The notes under the pieces are model-generated. The model ran no database searches. It saw nothing but the letters and a program-made list of their open reading frames with translations, and was not told the DNA's origin. The position numbers and the translations under genes were made by a program. This document shows, piece by piece, positions 36,279 to 45,761 of a stretch of DNA of 64,000 nt. The DNA lies in the NCBI GenBank assembly GCA_017546705.1, contig JAFYSB010000001.1:16777-80776 (forward strand), read 5' to 3'. Every line of letters begins with the position of its first letter. The stretch's first letter is position 1. The stretch is from Paludibacteraceae bacterium (GTDB lineage Bacteria > Bacteroidota > Bacteroidia > Bacteroidales > Paludibacteraceae).

Positions 36279-37694
36279 TTACATCTTAGCAATGATATTG
36301 CGTTTGCGTGAAATCTCAGCCTTGAAGCCCATGATGTGGCTCTCTACTGATACATCTATGGTAGAGCTGAGGTATTTTTCATCGTGGTTAGCCACAGCGA
36401 GTACGAAATCCTTCATAATACCCCAGTCGCCGCCTGCGTGACCCTCGTAGCCAGGGAGCTTGGAGATATCCTCGTCCCAGATATATTGTTTGCCGGTCAA
36501 GAAATCGGTAAGAGTAAAGGTCTTCATATCACCTACAATATCGGCCTTGGTACCCATAATACGCGTCTTGCGTCCGCCAGATGAAGTCATTGCCTCTACA
36601 GACATAGATGCTGTAACTTGGTCTTCGAATTGCATATTGCACACATAGTGATCTACCTGATCATTCTGGCTGCGGAATACGCAACGTCCGTAATCTGTGG
36701 TACGTAGATACTCCTTTATCTTGATATCCTTAGCAGCACGATCATTTGGTAGATTGTCAAAGACATAGAGATAACGGTGTTGCTTTACATAGATGCGTTG
36801 TGCAGAGAAAGGACATTGGCTCTCTACTGAGCAATCTTCGCAACGATCAGCTGCGCCTGCAGGTTCGTTCTGACGTTTGAAGAAACTAAGGTCGCCAAAA
36901 GCAGTCACTTGTTTACAAGGTTTGTTGAGCAGCCAACGCACGATGTCCAAGTCGTGGCAAGCTTTGGCCAGAATGAGTGGGGTAGTCTTCTTTGAAGATT
37001 GCCAGTTTCCACGTACATAAGAGTGTGCAAAGTGGTGGAAACGAATAGGCTCTAAGTGCTGGATACTGAGCACATCACCTACACGACCTTCATCAAGTAC
37101 GCGTTTGAGTGCACGGAAATATGGAGAATAGCGTAATACGTGGCATACACCTACGATGCGACCGTATTTCTTGGCTTGTTTGAGGATGTTTTCACATTCT
37201 TTTTCGGTTTGTGCAATAGGTTTCTCGAGGAGCACATCGTAGCCCGCTGCCAAAGCCTGCATACATGGGGCATAGTGCAGGTTGTCAGGAGTTGCAATGA
37301 TGACTGCATCTGCAAATTTAGGAAGGCTGAAGACTTCTTTCCAATCGCTAAAGCAATGCTCTGGAGCGATGCCATAAAGATCCTTCATCAAATCACGTCG
37401 TGTAGTATTAATGTCTGCTACGCCCACAATCTTGAGAGCTTTTGAGTATTCTGTAGAGTAACTAGCATATACACTACCACGTGCACCAGCACCAATAACG
37501 ATGGCAGTTATAGGTTTATCTACTTTAGCTTCTTGATTTGGTAATCCGAATGCCAATCTTTCTTGGTTTTTCTTGAGTGGTGTAGTAGTGGTTTGTGCAT
37601 TAGCTGATTGAATCAATGATGCGCCTGGTACAGTATCTAAAGCTAATACTGCGGCACCTGCACCCATCATTTTGAGAAATTCTGCTCGTGTCAT
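36279..37694 (-). CDS. Gfo/Idh/MocA-family oxidoreductase with Tat-like leader
   Basis: The 471-aa protein has a Tat-like leader MTRAEFLKMMGAGAAVLALD; the consensus S/T-R-R-x-F-L-K reads T-R-A-E-F-L-K, so the second Arg is Ala. The Rossmann domain has VIGAGARGSVYA, GVADINTTRR, ATPDNLHYAPC and the family LLEKPIAQTEKECENI. A Cys-rich insert CEDCSVESQCPFSA, common in Bacteroidota members, follows. It probably oxidises or reduces a sugar with bound NAD(P) in the periplasm. It belongs to the SusCD locus, 26 bp after GH65. Confidence 0.88.
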   Translation of the reverse strand: MTRAEFLKMMGAGAAVLALDTVPGASLIQSANAQTTTTPLKKNQERLAFGLPNQEAKVDKPITAIVIGAGARGSVYASYSTEYSKALKIVGVADINTTRRDLMKDLYGIAPEHCFSDWKEVFSLPKFADAVIIATPDNLHYAPCMQALAAGYDVLLEKPIAQTEKECENILKQAKKYGRIVGVCHVLRYSPYFRALKRVLDEGRVGDVLSIQHLEPIRFHHFAHSYVRGNWQSSKKTTPLILAKACHDLDIVRWLLNKPCKQVTAFGDLSFFKRQNEPAGAADRCEDCSVESQCPFSAQRIYVKQHRYLYVFDNLPNDRAAKDIKIKEYLRTTDYGRCVFRSQNDQVDHYVCNMQFEDQVTASMSVEAMTSSGGRKTRIMGTKADIVGDMKTFTLTDFLTGKQYIWDEDISKLPGYEGHAGGDWGIMKDFVLAVANHDEKYLSSTIDVSVESHIMGFKAEISRKRNIIAKM

Positions 37695-37720
37695 AATAGT
37701 ATAATATTAGTTTTAATGAT

Positions 37721-39796
37721 TTATTTCTTGATTTGAATAATATTTTTACCTGCCACAGTGATGGTTAGAGATGTCCATTCTTGTGGTAGTATAGGTGTAT
37801 GTGTAGGTCTTATACCTTTCTCGGTGATGTCTAATCCTGCAAAACCAAAGATGATAGACTGTAGTGTACCACCCGCTCCTGTGATGAAATAAGGATTGGT
37901 TCCTCCATTGAACTCCGCAATCACTCGGAATGGGGGATTGAGGTTTGGCACGTATGAGTCGTAGAAGTAGTGTAGTGCCTTGTCAGTCTCTCCTAAACGC
38001 GCATATAGAATGCTATAGATGGACTTAGACATGGCAGGTGTCTTCTTAACGGGCACTTTTTCGATGTAATACTCTAAGTCTTTGCGTATTTGTGTAGTGT
38101 CTGTAACTACTTTCAATGGAAATGATAGTAGAGAGACATCTGCTTGTTTAGTTACTTGTCCATTGTATGTGTCGTGTTCTTTTGTCACGCCATTAGGCAG
38201 ATATTGGAATTGGAATCGATTGGCAATATCGATCCATTCCTTTTTGGGTTTAAGTCCCAATGTGCGTGCAGCTTGTGTAGCATAATAGAGATTGGTCTTG
38301 GCAACGCCCATGGTATAGGCATTATTATCAATAATTTTTCCGCCAAGTTCATTGTTGTTCCACTCATCTGCTCCAATTATATGGTAGAGGTTCGCTCTTC
38401 CATTGTTATCCAACTCAGCTCTTGATACCCAGAAATCGGCAGGTTCAGAGATGAGGGGATAACCCTTTTGTTGCAACCACTCTTTGTCTTGTGTCACACA
38501 ATAATATTGCCATGCAGCAATCGCGATATCTCCCGTGATATGTATTTCTGCATTAGGATACATATTGTGCGGAGCAACTTCTTCTTGTCCGCTATCGGCA
38601 CTCTCCCATGGGAATAGCGCCCCTTTGTATCCGTAGAAGTATGCTTTTTGTTTCGCGCGATTGAGGCGTTGATAACGGTATTCGAGTGCCTCTTTAGCCA
38701 ACTGAGGCTGCATTACCAAGAGGGCGGGATACATCCATGTCTCGGTATCCCAAAAGCAGTGTCCGTTATAGCCCAAACCACTAAGCCCCATTGGTGAGCA
38801 TGACCAAGCATTACCTTCGCGGAAGAAAGCGTAGTGATGATATAGCATTGAGTGGATGTCCTGTTGTGCTTGTGCATCACCTGTAACTTGAATGTCGCTC
38901 ATCCATAGCTTATCCCATGCTGCGTTGTGTCTTTCCCAAAGTCGCTGATAGCCCTCTAAAAGTTGAAAAATAGTGAGTCTCTCCACTTCGTTGCGCACAT
39001 CTGGAACAGTGTTGCTACCCATGATATTTCCCACTACAGCTACATGCAATGTGTCGCCACTCTTCATCATCTGATCAAACTCCATGGTATGACGACCTAC
39101 ACCTCTATCGGTACGATGGCGGATAGTGTGTTCCACTCCGCCGGACTTATTGTCTGGGAATAGAAAGGCAGATGTAGCTGCTAATTGATGGCGCCCTGTT
39201 GGACTTTCTGCTGCAGTAGTCATTACTACATAGCGTGGGAAAGTAGTTGTATAAGGATTGGCCTTGTTATCAATATAGGAAAAGTAATCTTCTGGATTAC
39301 GCAAAGCCTCGTGGGCGCGATGTTGATTGAGCACTTGTATGTGGCAGTCTTTGTGGGCTATAATCATAATATCCATCATATAGCCGAAAGGCATCTGACG
39401 AAGTGCAACTGTAGAATATTCTACCTGCACGGCATCTTTGTAGGTAAAGATACCGTTGTGCGCAGCATTGTGCAAGTTGAATGATTGATGATAATCTTGA
39501 ATGTTACCACGCTCGCAGCGTTGACCATCTACTTTTATCTCAACATCTAATGGGTTGATATTAGGAAAATAGTTGTTAACGCGACCAGAGGCATAAATAT
39601 CGTAGAGCCCCCCCACTACGAGTTTGTCGATTTTGAGAGGCGAGCGTGAACTTAATATACCTATTTGTCCGTTGGCAGAAGTGATGCCGTAATATTCTCC
39701 TTGTAGTGGATTTTCCACTTCTATAATCCAAGGGGCTTGTGCATAAGAGATACACGAGATAATGATGATGAGTAAAGTAAGCAGTCGGTATTTCAT
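37721..39796 (-). CDS. Secreted GH65-family glycosidase (kojibiose hydrolase-like)
   Basis: The 691-aa protein has a signal peptide (RLLTLLIIIISCISYAQA) and an all-beta N-terminal domain to about 270. A six-hairpin (alpha/alpha)6 catalytic domain follows, with GHCFWDTETWMYP, FPWESADSGQEEV and HITGDIAIAAWQYY. The GH65 catalytic acid is probably Glu478 in IIGADEWNNN. Glu628 in VIAEFNGGTN is a candidate general base, as in the Bacteroidota GH65 hydrolases, while phosphorylases bind phosphate there. GH65 enzymes cut alpha-1,1/1,2/1,3/1,4-glucosides, including kojibiose and glucosylglycerol. Residue roles are inference. Confidence 0.85.
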   Translation of the reverse strand: MKYRLLTLLIIIISCISYAQAPWIIEVENPLQGEYYGITSANGQIGILSSRSPLKIDKLVVGGLYDIYASGRVNNYFPNINPLDVEIKVDGQRCERGNIQDYHQSFNLHNAAHNGIFTYKDAVQVEYSTVALRQMPFGYMMDIMIIAHKDCHIQVLNQHRAHEALRNPEDYFSYIDNKANPYTTTFPRYVVMTTAAESPTGRHQLAATSAFLFPDNKSGGVEHTIRHRTDRGVGRHTMEFDQMMKSGDTLHVAVVGNIMGSNTVPDVRNEVERLTIFQLLEGYQRLWERHNAAWDKLWMSDIQVTGDAQAQQDIHSMLYHHYAFFREGNAWSCSPMGLSGLGYNGHCFWDTETWMYPALLVMQPQLAKEALEYRYQRLNRAKQKAYFYGYKGALFPWESADSGQEEVAPHNMYPNAEIHITGDIAIAAWQYYCVTQDKEWLQQKGYPLISEPADFWVSRAELDNNGRANLYHIIGADEWNNNELGGKIIDNNAYTMGVAKTNLYYATQAARTLGLKPKKEWIDIANRFQFQYLPNGVTKEHDTYNGQVTKQADVSLLSFPLKVVTDTTQIRKDLEYYIEKVPVKKTPAMSKSIYSILYARLGETDKALHYFYDSYVPNLNPPFRVIAEFNGGTNPYFITGAGGTLQSIIFGFAGLDITEKGIRPTHTPILPQEWTSLTITVAGKNIIQIKK

Positions 39797-39801
39797 GATG
39801 A

Positions 39802-42246
39802 TTATCGAATAATCTTGTATTGATTAACAATATAAAGTCCACTTGGTAGTGGAGAAAGATCGATGGTCTCGTTGTTTGAGTTCAAGACGCATTGCCCCGC
39901 TAAGTTATATACTGTCACATTAGGCGCACCAGTCATTACGTACTGGTGTTCGCCTACGCGCTGGATACCATCTTGAGGTTGTACCTCGGTGATGGAGGTC
40001 ACGCCTTCCTTGTATTCCATTGCTCCTACGCATGTAGATTTGGCACGTGCATTGTGAATTTGATCGTATTTCAGATAATCTGACATACTGCCGTTGCCGT
40101 CAATATCATACGAAAAAGATGATTCACACAAGCGATAATTGGTAGGAATATATCCTAGATTGAAATTATTTAAGTAAGGGGTACGCAATAGATACGAACC
40201 ATTGTTCAGCACAGTCGCGGTATATACCTTGCCATTCCACTTGCCAGCAATCGTATTCACCAAGCTATTCTCCCATCCCTTGATTCTCTCATCATTGGAG
40301 TACAAGTTGTTGGAATTCTTCCACAAGTCCACCGTTGATCCTACGGTATAATCCACGTAAGATACTTCTGTATCGCTGCACTTCTCAGTGTTTGCCAACG
40401 TCAGGTTATTCATCAAACATGCCTTGCCTTGTGCAATACGAATCGCACCACCTGCGAAGTTCGCCTTGAGGCCAGTGAAATCGGTATTATTACCAATAAA
40501 CGAGCAATGCGCGATATTGAATACGTGCTGGATATTATCCTCATCCCACACTTTGGCATATATAGCTGCTCCACCGAACTCTTTGGTAGCAGTAGCAATA
40601 CCCTTCTTAGCATACAATTCGTTGTTCAAGAAGGAGTTATTGACCAAGTGCGCAGCGGTGATATATTTATCAGCTTTGATTGCAAGACTCTTTTGCGCAC
40701 CAGTCACATCAATGGTAAGCGCACCTTGCTTATTGCTGATATTATTGGCAAAGCTATTGCATTGGATATCTAGCACACGTCCACCAGCTACATATAGTGC
40801 GGCACCTGTAGCAGAACCATTGTTGAGGAACTTGCAATCTTTGATCACGAGTTTCTCCATAGCTTGTGCATAGAGTGCACCTCCCAAGTTCTTGGCACTA
40901 TCGTTTTCGAACACGCAATTCTCGATATGGATATCGTGTGCATTAGCATATACAGCACCCGCATTGGTGGTGGACATACTATTGGAGAAGCGGCAGTTGT
41001 ATAGATTGAGTTTGGCACCATTGATGGCCAACAGACCGCCACCCACAGCAGAATCCGTATAACCATTCTCCAAGTTGAGGTTGTGCAATGTGAGCGAATA
41101 GTATTGAGGGATATTGATAATCTGCTTTGCCTCGGATTGGCGCAAAGTAGATGTTCCCACCACTTCCTTAAAGTTCTTATCATAACCACCTACCATGGTC
41201 AAACTGACAGTAGGGGTGATGGTCTCATTGAGTATATACTCACCTGCTGCCAAGCAGATCGTATCTTGTTGGGTAGCTTTGCTCACAGCTGTCATCAGTT
41301 CAGCAGTATTGCTAGCGTAGAAACGAGTTGGCGCAGTGGTCGTATTAAATTTATAGCGCACCATCACTGGGAAGTGATCAGATGGTGTCACAGAGCGACC
41401 ATAATGCTCGGTAATAATCACATGCTCGAGAGCGGTTATATGGTCATAGAAATGGTAGTCAAACTCGCTACCGCTACAGTTGGAATTAGTAGCAGGATAC
41501 CAACCATTGGTAGTATGCGTAAAGTTACCATAAGGATGGCAACTGGATGGAACTGTCAAAGCTGCATCGTAGAACTGACTACGATAGTGGCGATAGGTGT
41601 ATTCATCCGAACGGTGCATATTGAAGTCACCCACCAATACGATTGGCATTTGTCCAACCAAATCGCTCAGCATACGCACATTGAGTTCGGCGCCATATAC
41701 GCCATTGGATGCCTTGCTATAGTTTTTGTGAGTGACTGCAAAATAGAATTCTGTTTTAGACTCGTTGTCGCGGAAACGAATCCAAGCCACGGTACGCGCG
41801 ATAGTATTGGCATCACCAAAGTAATCCCATGTGTTTCCATGAGTCTCAGGATGACTGTTGATATACCACAAGCCCTTATCTACTACCGTATATTTATTCT
41901 CCTTATAGAAAATGCAATTATACGAGTAGTCGCTACCAGATCGCTCAACATCATAACTGGTATAATTAGGTAACAATGACTTCAAGTCTTTCAATTGATT
42001 AGTACCGTTATATGTTCTTCCTGTTACCTCTTGCATACCAACAATGTCTAAATCATAATCTTTGACAATATCGGTGACCGCTTTTCTACGATTTGCCCAC
42101 AATTTATCACCTGCGTCGTCATTGTTGGTAAATCGCACATTGAATGTGGCAAAACGATGCACTCCAGCCTCTTCAGCCATAGCAGGCATGATGCCTGCTA
42201 TGGTGAGAGTCAGAGCGAATATTTTTTTCAAAAAATCTACTCGCAT
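39802..42246 (-). CDS. Secreted EEP-family phosphodiesterase fused to beta-helix, T9SS cargo
   Basis: The 814-aa protein has three parts. After a signal peptide, residues about 28-312 form an endonuclease/exonuclease/phosphatase domain: ATFNVRFTN (Asn36), GMQEVTG (Glu73), VLVGDFNMH, and the terminal SDHFPVMVRY. Residues about 320-740 are right-handed beta-helix repeats (LNLYNCRFSNS, IHIENCVFENDSA, LGGALYA). The end GAPNVTVYNLAGQCVL... GLYIVNQYKIIR is a T9SS sorting domain. It should cut phosphodiesters at the cell surface; EEP members act on DNA, phospholipids or sugar phosphates, so the substrate is open. It lies 8 bp after the next beta-helix gene in the locus. Confidence 0.85.
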   Translation of the reverse strand: MRVDFLKKIFALTLTIAGIMPAMAEEAGVHRFATFNVRFTNNDDAGDKLWANRRKAVTDIVKDYDLDIVGMQEVTGRTYNGTNQLKDLKSLLPNYTSYDVERSGSDYSYNCIFYKENKYTVVDKGLWYINSHPETHGNTWDYFGDANTIARTVAWIRFRDNESKTEFYFAVTHKNYSKASNGVYGAELNVRMLSDLVGQMPIVLVGDFNMHRSDEYTYRHYRSQFYDAALTVPSSCHPYGNFTHTTNGWYPATNSNCSGSEFDYHFYDHITALEHVIITEHYGRSVTPSDHFPVMVRYKFNTTTAPTRFYASNTAELMTAVSKATQQDTICLAAGEYILNETITPTVSLTMVGGYDKNFKEVVGTSTLRQSEAKQIINIPQYYSLTLHNLNLENGYTDSAVGGGLLAINGAKLNLYNCRFSNSMSTTNAGAVYANAHDIHIENCVFENDSAKNLGGALYAQAMEKLVIKDCKFLNNGSATGAALYVAGGRVLDIQCNSFANNISNKQGALTIDVTGAQKSLAIKADKYITAAHLVNNSFLNNELYAKKGIATATKEFGGAAIYAKVWDEDNIQHVFNIAHCSFIGNNTDFTGLKANFAGGAIRIAQGKACLMNNLTLANTEKCSDTEVSYVDYTVGSTVDLWKNSNNLYSNDERIKGWENSLVNTIAGKWNGKVYTATVLNNGSYLLRTPYLNNFNLGYIPTNYRLCESSFSYDIDGNGSMSDYLKYDQIHNARAKSTCVGAMEYKEGVTSITEVQPQDGIQRVGEHQYVMTGAPNVTVYNLAGQCVLNSNNETIDLSPLPSGLYIVNQYKIIR

Positions 42247-42254
42247 AGGATTAA

Positions 42255-43862
42255 TTATTTAATAATTTTTACACCATTGCAGATGTACATACCACTTGGC
42301 AATGCTTGGAAGTCTTTACCAATAGCTTGACCTTGCAATGTATAATAGATACCATCTTGGATAGCATTTGCAGCTACGTTCTCAACAGCTGTTGCAGGAC
42401 TTTGAGCAGCGCCATCAATAGAGCCAGACATGGTAGTAGCGGCACGTGTATAACCACGTTGATCCACAGTGAGATCCATCACCTCTTTGACTGCAGCCTC
42501 CATAGGCCATGCAGCTACAGCAGCTTGCAAATCAGCCACAGAAAGAGAAGTAGCTTGAGCTGCAAGAGGCATAAATGATTTAGAGAAGCCACCGTTGTTA
42601 GCTAAAGTAGCTGTACCAAAGATTTTCTCTTGAGTATTTACATCAGTAGCAGAAGTAGTCAATTTGTCAGTTGCAGCAAACTGCACGCTAGCACCATTGC
42701 TAGTCACTGTACCAAAGATATTATAACCAGCAGTATGCATCAAGCATGTTCCGTATTGCAATTCTACTACTGCTTTAGCCGCATTGAAGTTATCAGCAGC
42801 AGCTGGGTTAACCATGATGTTATTCGCAAAATATGTAGTCGAGAATTGACCAGCACGATATGCACCACCTACCCATTTTGATGCGTCGGTTCCAACATTG
42901 TTAACAAATGTGTTATTAATCAGGTATGCTTGTGGAGCATTAGAACCATCATTTTGAGCGCCACCTAGAGCAATAACACCACCGCGGTTAACAGTACCTT
43001 CAGTTACTGTACAGTTAATCATATACAATGTACCTCCGGTATCAGCTACAGAGAGTGTACCACCATAGTTGCCAGTAGTAGTGTTGTTGGTAAATTCGCA
43101 ACGCTCAAACAAAGCTAGAGTATTGTTTACTTTACCAGTACCAGCAGTAGCATCTTCAATATTAGATGAGTTAGATTCGCGAGCACGAATCAAGACTGCA
43201 GAACCAGCGCCAGGACTACGGTTTCCTTCAAATACACAATCAAATACACGCAATTGGCTACCCCAAGAAACGATAGCTGCATTGTTTTGACCTTCAGGAG
43301 CTACGTTGTTGATAAATTTGCAGAAGTGGAGATCTAATTGGGTGTGTTTGGCAAAAATCATGTTACCCCAATATTTTCCATCTTGACGTTCACCATCGCG
43401 GAATGTAACACCCCAGATTTCTGTAAGAGGAACATCCTTGTAGAATTGACCATCAGTCTTGTTTGATTCTTCACCTGCCTTACCAACATACACAAATGCA
43501 TAATCTGTGTTATCACCCTTGCCATCACCATCAAAGTCTGCAGAGAATACAGATTGCCCTGCTTTGGTATAATCGATAGCAGTATTGGTACCTGTCATAG
43601 TAGTAGGGTAACCACCTTTGAGAATCACACCTTGTGCAATAGTCCATTTGCGAGAGTCAAGAGGGAAATAGTTACCTTCCATCAAATAAATCTCGGTACC
43701 TGGTTCTGCTTCTGCAAGAGTTACTTCAAGATACTCTGCAGCGGCGGGATCGTCCCAAGAATCACCACTTCCTTCTCCATTAGGAGAGAAGAAATACTTA
43801 GTTTGTGCATTAGCAGCTAATCCGAATGCCAACGCAGCCATCATCAATAAAGATTTTTTCAT
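42255..43862 (-). CDS. Secreted right-handed beta-helix protein with T9SS-type C-terminus
   Basis: The 535-aa protein has a signal peptide (LLMMAALAFGLAANAQ), an opening KYFFSPNGEGSGDSWDDPAA typical of beta-helix surface proteins, and repeated coils such as LDLHFCKFINNVAPEGQNNA and ALFERCEFTNNTTTGNYGG. The C-terminus ALPSGMYICNGVKIIK is like other T9SS/surface sorting ends. No catalytic residues could be assigned; it may bind or cleave the polymer as polysaccharide lyases of this fold do. It is the first gene after SusD in the locus, after a hairpin at 43933-43967. Confidence 0.82.
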   Translation of the reverse strand: MKKSLLMMAALAFGLAANAQTKYFFSPNGEGSGDSWDDPAAAEYLEVTLAEAEPGTEIYLMEGNYFPLDSRKWTIAQGVILKGGYPTTMTGTNTAIDYTKAGQSVFSADFDGDGKGDNTDYAFVYVGKAGEESNKTDGQFYKDVPLTEIWGVTFRDGERQDGKYWGNMIFAKHTQLDLHFCKFINNVAPEGQNNAAIVSWGSQLRVFDCVFEGNRSPGAGSAVLIRARESNSSNIEDATAGTGKVNNTLALFERCEFTNNTTTGNYGGTLSVADTGGTLYMINCTVTEGTVNRGGVIALGGAQNDGSNAPQAYLINNTFVNNVGTDASKWVGGAYRAGQFSTTYFANNIMVNPAAADNFNAAKAVVELQYGTCLMHTAGYNIFGTVTSNGASVQFAATDKLTTSATDVNTQEKIFGTATLANNGGFSKSFMPLAAQATSLSVADLQAAVAAWPMEAAVKEVMDLTVDQRGYTRAATTMSGSIDGAAQSPATAVENVAANAIQDGIYYTLQGQAIGKDFQALPSGMYICNGVKIIK

Positions 43863-43932
43863 AATAATAAATTTTTTGTTGTTTGAGATAATATTTTGTG
43901 AGATTCTCTAGAATCTTTTGTTCTGCTGAAAG

Positions 43933-43967
43933 AGTAGGGACTAGTCAAATGAGCCTAGTCCTCTACT
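43933..43967 (-). terminator. Hairpin between susD-like gene and downstream genes
   Basis: AGTAGGGACTAG (43933-43944) pairs with CTAGTCCTCTACT (43955-43967) with one bulged base. A shorter stem lies at about 43899-43914. No T run follows on the minus strand. It likely lowers expression of downstream genes relative to SusCD or stabilises the SusCD mRNA end. Confidence 0.5.
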
Positions 43968-43976
43968 CGAGTGTAT

Positions 43977-45743
43977 TTAGAATGTCAATCCGTCGTTCCA
44001 ACCGGGGTTTTGTGTCACAGCGCCATTGGTCAATACACGTTCGTTGGTTGGTACTGGGTTCAGGTAATCTTTTTTCTCGTCGAAGAGGAATGTCAGTGAA
44101 CTAAATGCCCACATATTACCAGATGTACCGTCACTCAATATGAGATCGCTACCCAGATAGAGTTTTGATACGCCAATACCGCCACCGCCTGTTTGACCCT
44201 CTTCCATAATAACGATATTTGCTTTTCCATCACCCGTTAAATCATATTTCCCTGGAGCAGAGAAATAAATACCCAGATATGGTTGGATGAACGCTTGACC
44301 TTCGCGCCAACGCATGATGTCCCAATAGTGGAGTCCCTCAAGTGGTGTCTCAATGAGACGCTCGCGACGGATTTCCATGATAACGCCCTTATTAACTGAT
44401 TGGGTCACATTAGGATAGAGTGACTCCATATAAGCACATGGTTTAGCATTGGCATCAGCCATATTGAGATTAGGCATGCCAACGCGCTTGCGAAGTAGGT
44501 TGATGGAGATATCTAGATCACCTTGGGTGAGTGTTCCCAATTCAGCTTTAGCTTCTGCATAGTTGAGCAACACCTCTGCGTAACGGAATATAGGTAAGCA
44601 AACCAAGGATGCGTCCCAAGTGTTATATTTGGACTCCATTACATACTTGATATACTTGTAGCCTGTAGATGTTTGCTTGAGATCTACCGGGGTGGTCTTA
44701 GTAGCACCATATTGGATGTAGCCTGGAGTATGGATGGTTTGTGCCATACGGGGATCACGATCTTTGCACTCCTCTACATAACCCATAGTAGCATAGCCAT
44801 CTTTCTCTGTAAAGCGGCTGCCATCTTTCATAAGATACATGTTGACAAAACGCTTGGTGAAACCTGTAGTACGTGCTACCGACCAGGCATTAGCATTGTT
44901 CTTGATGTTAAGATCTGCACTATAGCAGCGAGACCAAATATATTCATCTGGATTTGCATTAAGTGATGCAAAGAGTGCACGATAAGGTTCGCTGTCACTT
45001 GCCTCATCGGTGTGCAGTGCATAGCCACTCTCATTCATCAGTATCTCAGATGCTTCAACTGCTTGCTCTAGAAGGTTTTCCCATGGAAGGTTATATGGGT
45101 TGAAGGTCAAACCTGCATGATACTTGCGGAATGTTCCTTCGAACAAACATACACGAGATTTGAGTGCAAGTGCAGTCCACTTGTTTACTTCGTATGGAGT
45201 GCGTGTTTCAAAGAGATTCTCAATGGCAAAATCCAAATCTGCAATGATGCTATCTATCACCAACTGGCGACTATCGCGTGGTTTAGTAAGTAGTGCTTTG
45301 TCATCAGAATTCAGCACTTCGCTATACCATGGTACATCGCCATAGTTGCGTACTTTATCAAAGTAGAAATATGCACGGAAGAAGTGCGCTACACCATCAT
45401 AATGTGCACGAGCATCTGCATCCTCACAGTTCGCAGAGTGAGCCAAGTAGAAGTTGATCTTGCGTAATACCTCCCAATTCCATTTGCTATCTGTCTCAGG
45501 AATGAGACGAGTACCCTGTACTTGACGACTAGGAACGGGTGCTACAAAATGATCTCCCTCCTCTTCATAGAGGTCTGCGCCTGTAGGCATCAACTTGTAA
45601 AAATAGTTGGTGTATAACTTCAACTCTTGTGCAGAAGAGAAGTAAGTCTCAGGAGACAGCTTGTCTTCTGGATACTTATCCATACTACATGCTGAGAGCA
45701 GAAGCACTGAAGTTAAAACGATAAAAAATGATATTTTTTTCAT
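43977..45743 (-). CDS. SusD/RagB-family outer-membrane lipoprotein
   Basis: The 588-aa lipoprotein has lipobox LLSAC (Cys19) and the SusD start YPEDKLSPETYFSSAQEL. TPR-like helices and C-terminal signatures LNYAEAKAELG, LRKRVGMPNL, MEIRRERLIE and YWDIMRWREG follow. With the SusC partner 18 bp upstream, it binds glycan at the surface and forms the lid of the transporter. It has no recognised starch-binding residues, so the ligand is unknown. Confidence 0.95.
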   Translation of the reverse strand: MKKISFFIVLTSVLLLSACSMDKYPEDKLSPETYFSSAQELKLYTNYFYKLMPTGADLYEEEGDHFVAPVPSRQVQGTRLIPETDSKWNWEVLRKINFYLAHSANCEDADARAHYDGVAHFFRAYFYFDKVRNYGDVPWYSEVLNSDDKALLTKPRDSRQLVIDSIIADLDFAIENLFETRTPYEVNKWTALALKSRVCLFEGTFRKYHAGLTFNPYNLPWENLLEQAVEASEILMNESGYALHTDEASDSEPYRALFASLNANPDEYIWSRCYSADLNIKNNANAWSVARTTGFTKRFVNMYLMKDGSRFTEKDGYATMGYVEECKDRDPRMAQTIHTPGYIQYGATKTTPVDLKQTSTGYKYIKYVMESKYNTWDASLVCLPIFRYAEVLLNYAEAKAELGTLTQGDLDISINLLRKRVGMPNLNMADANAKPCAYMESLYPNVTQSVNKGVIMEIRRERLIETPLEGLHYWDIMRWREGQAFIQPYLGIYFSAPGKYDLTGDGKANIVIMEEGQTGGGGIGVSKLYLGSDLILSDGTSGNMWAFSSLTFLFDEKKDYLNPVPTNERVLTNGAVTQNPGWNDGLTF

Positions 45744-45761
45744 ATTATATTCCTCCTGTTA

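Noticed and set aside
41083-41973. A 296-codon plus-strand frame
   Set aside because: It lies wholly antisense to the EEP/beta-helix gene, with no promoter and no recognisable domain.
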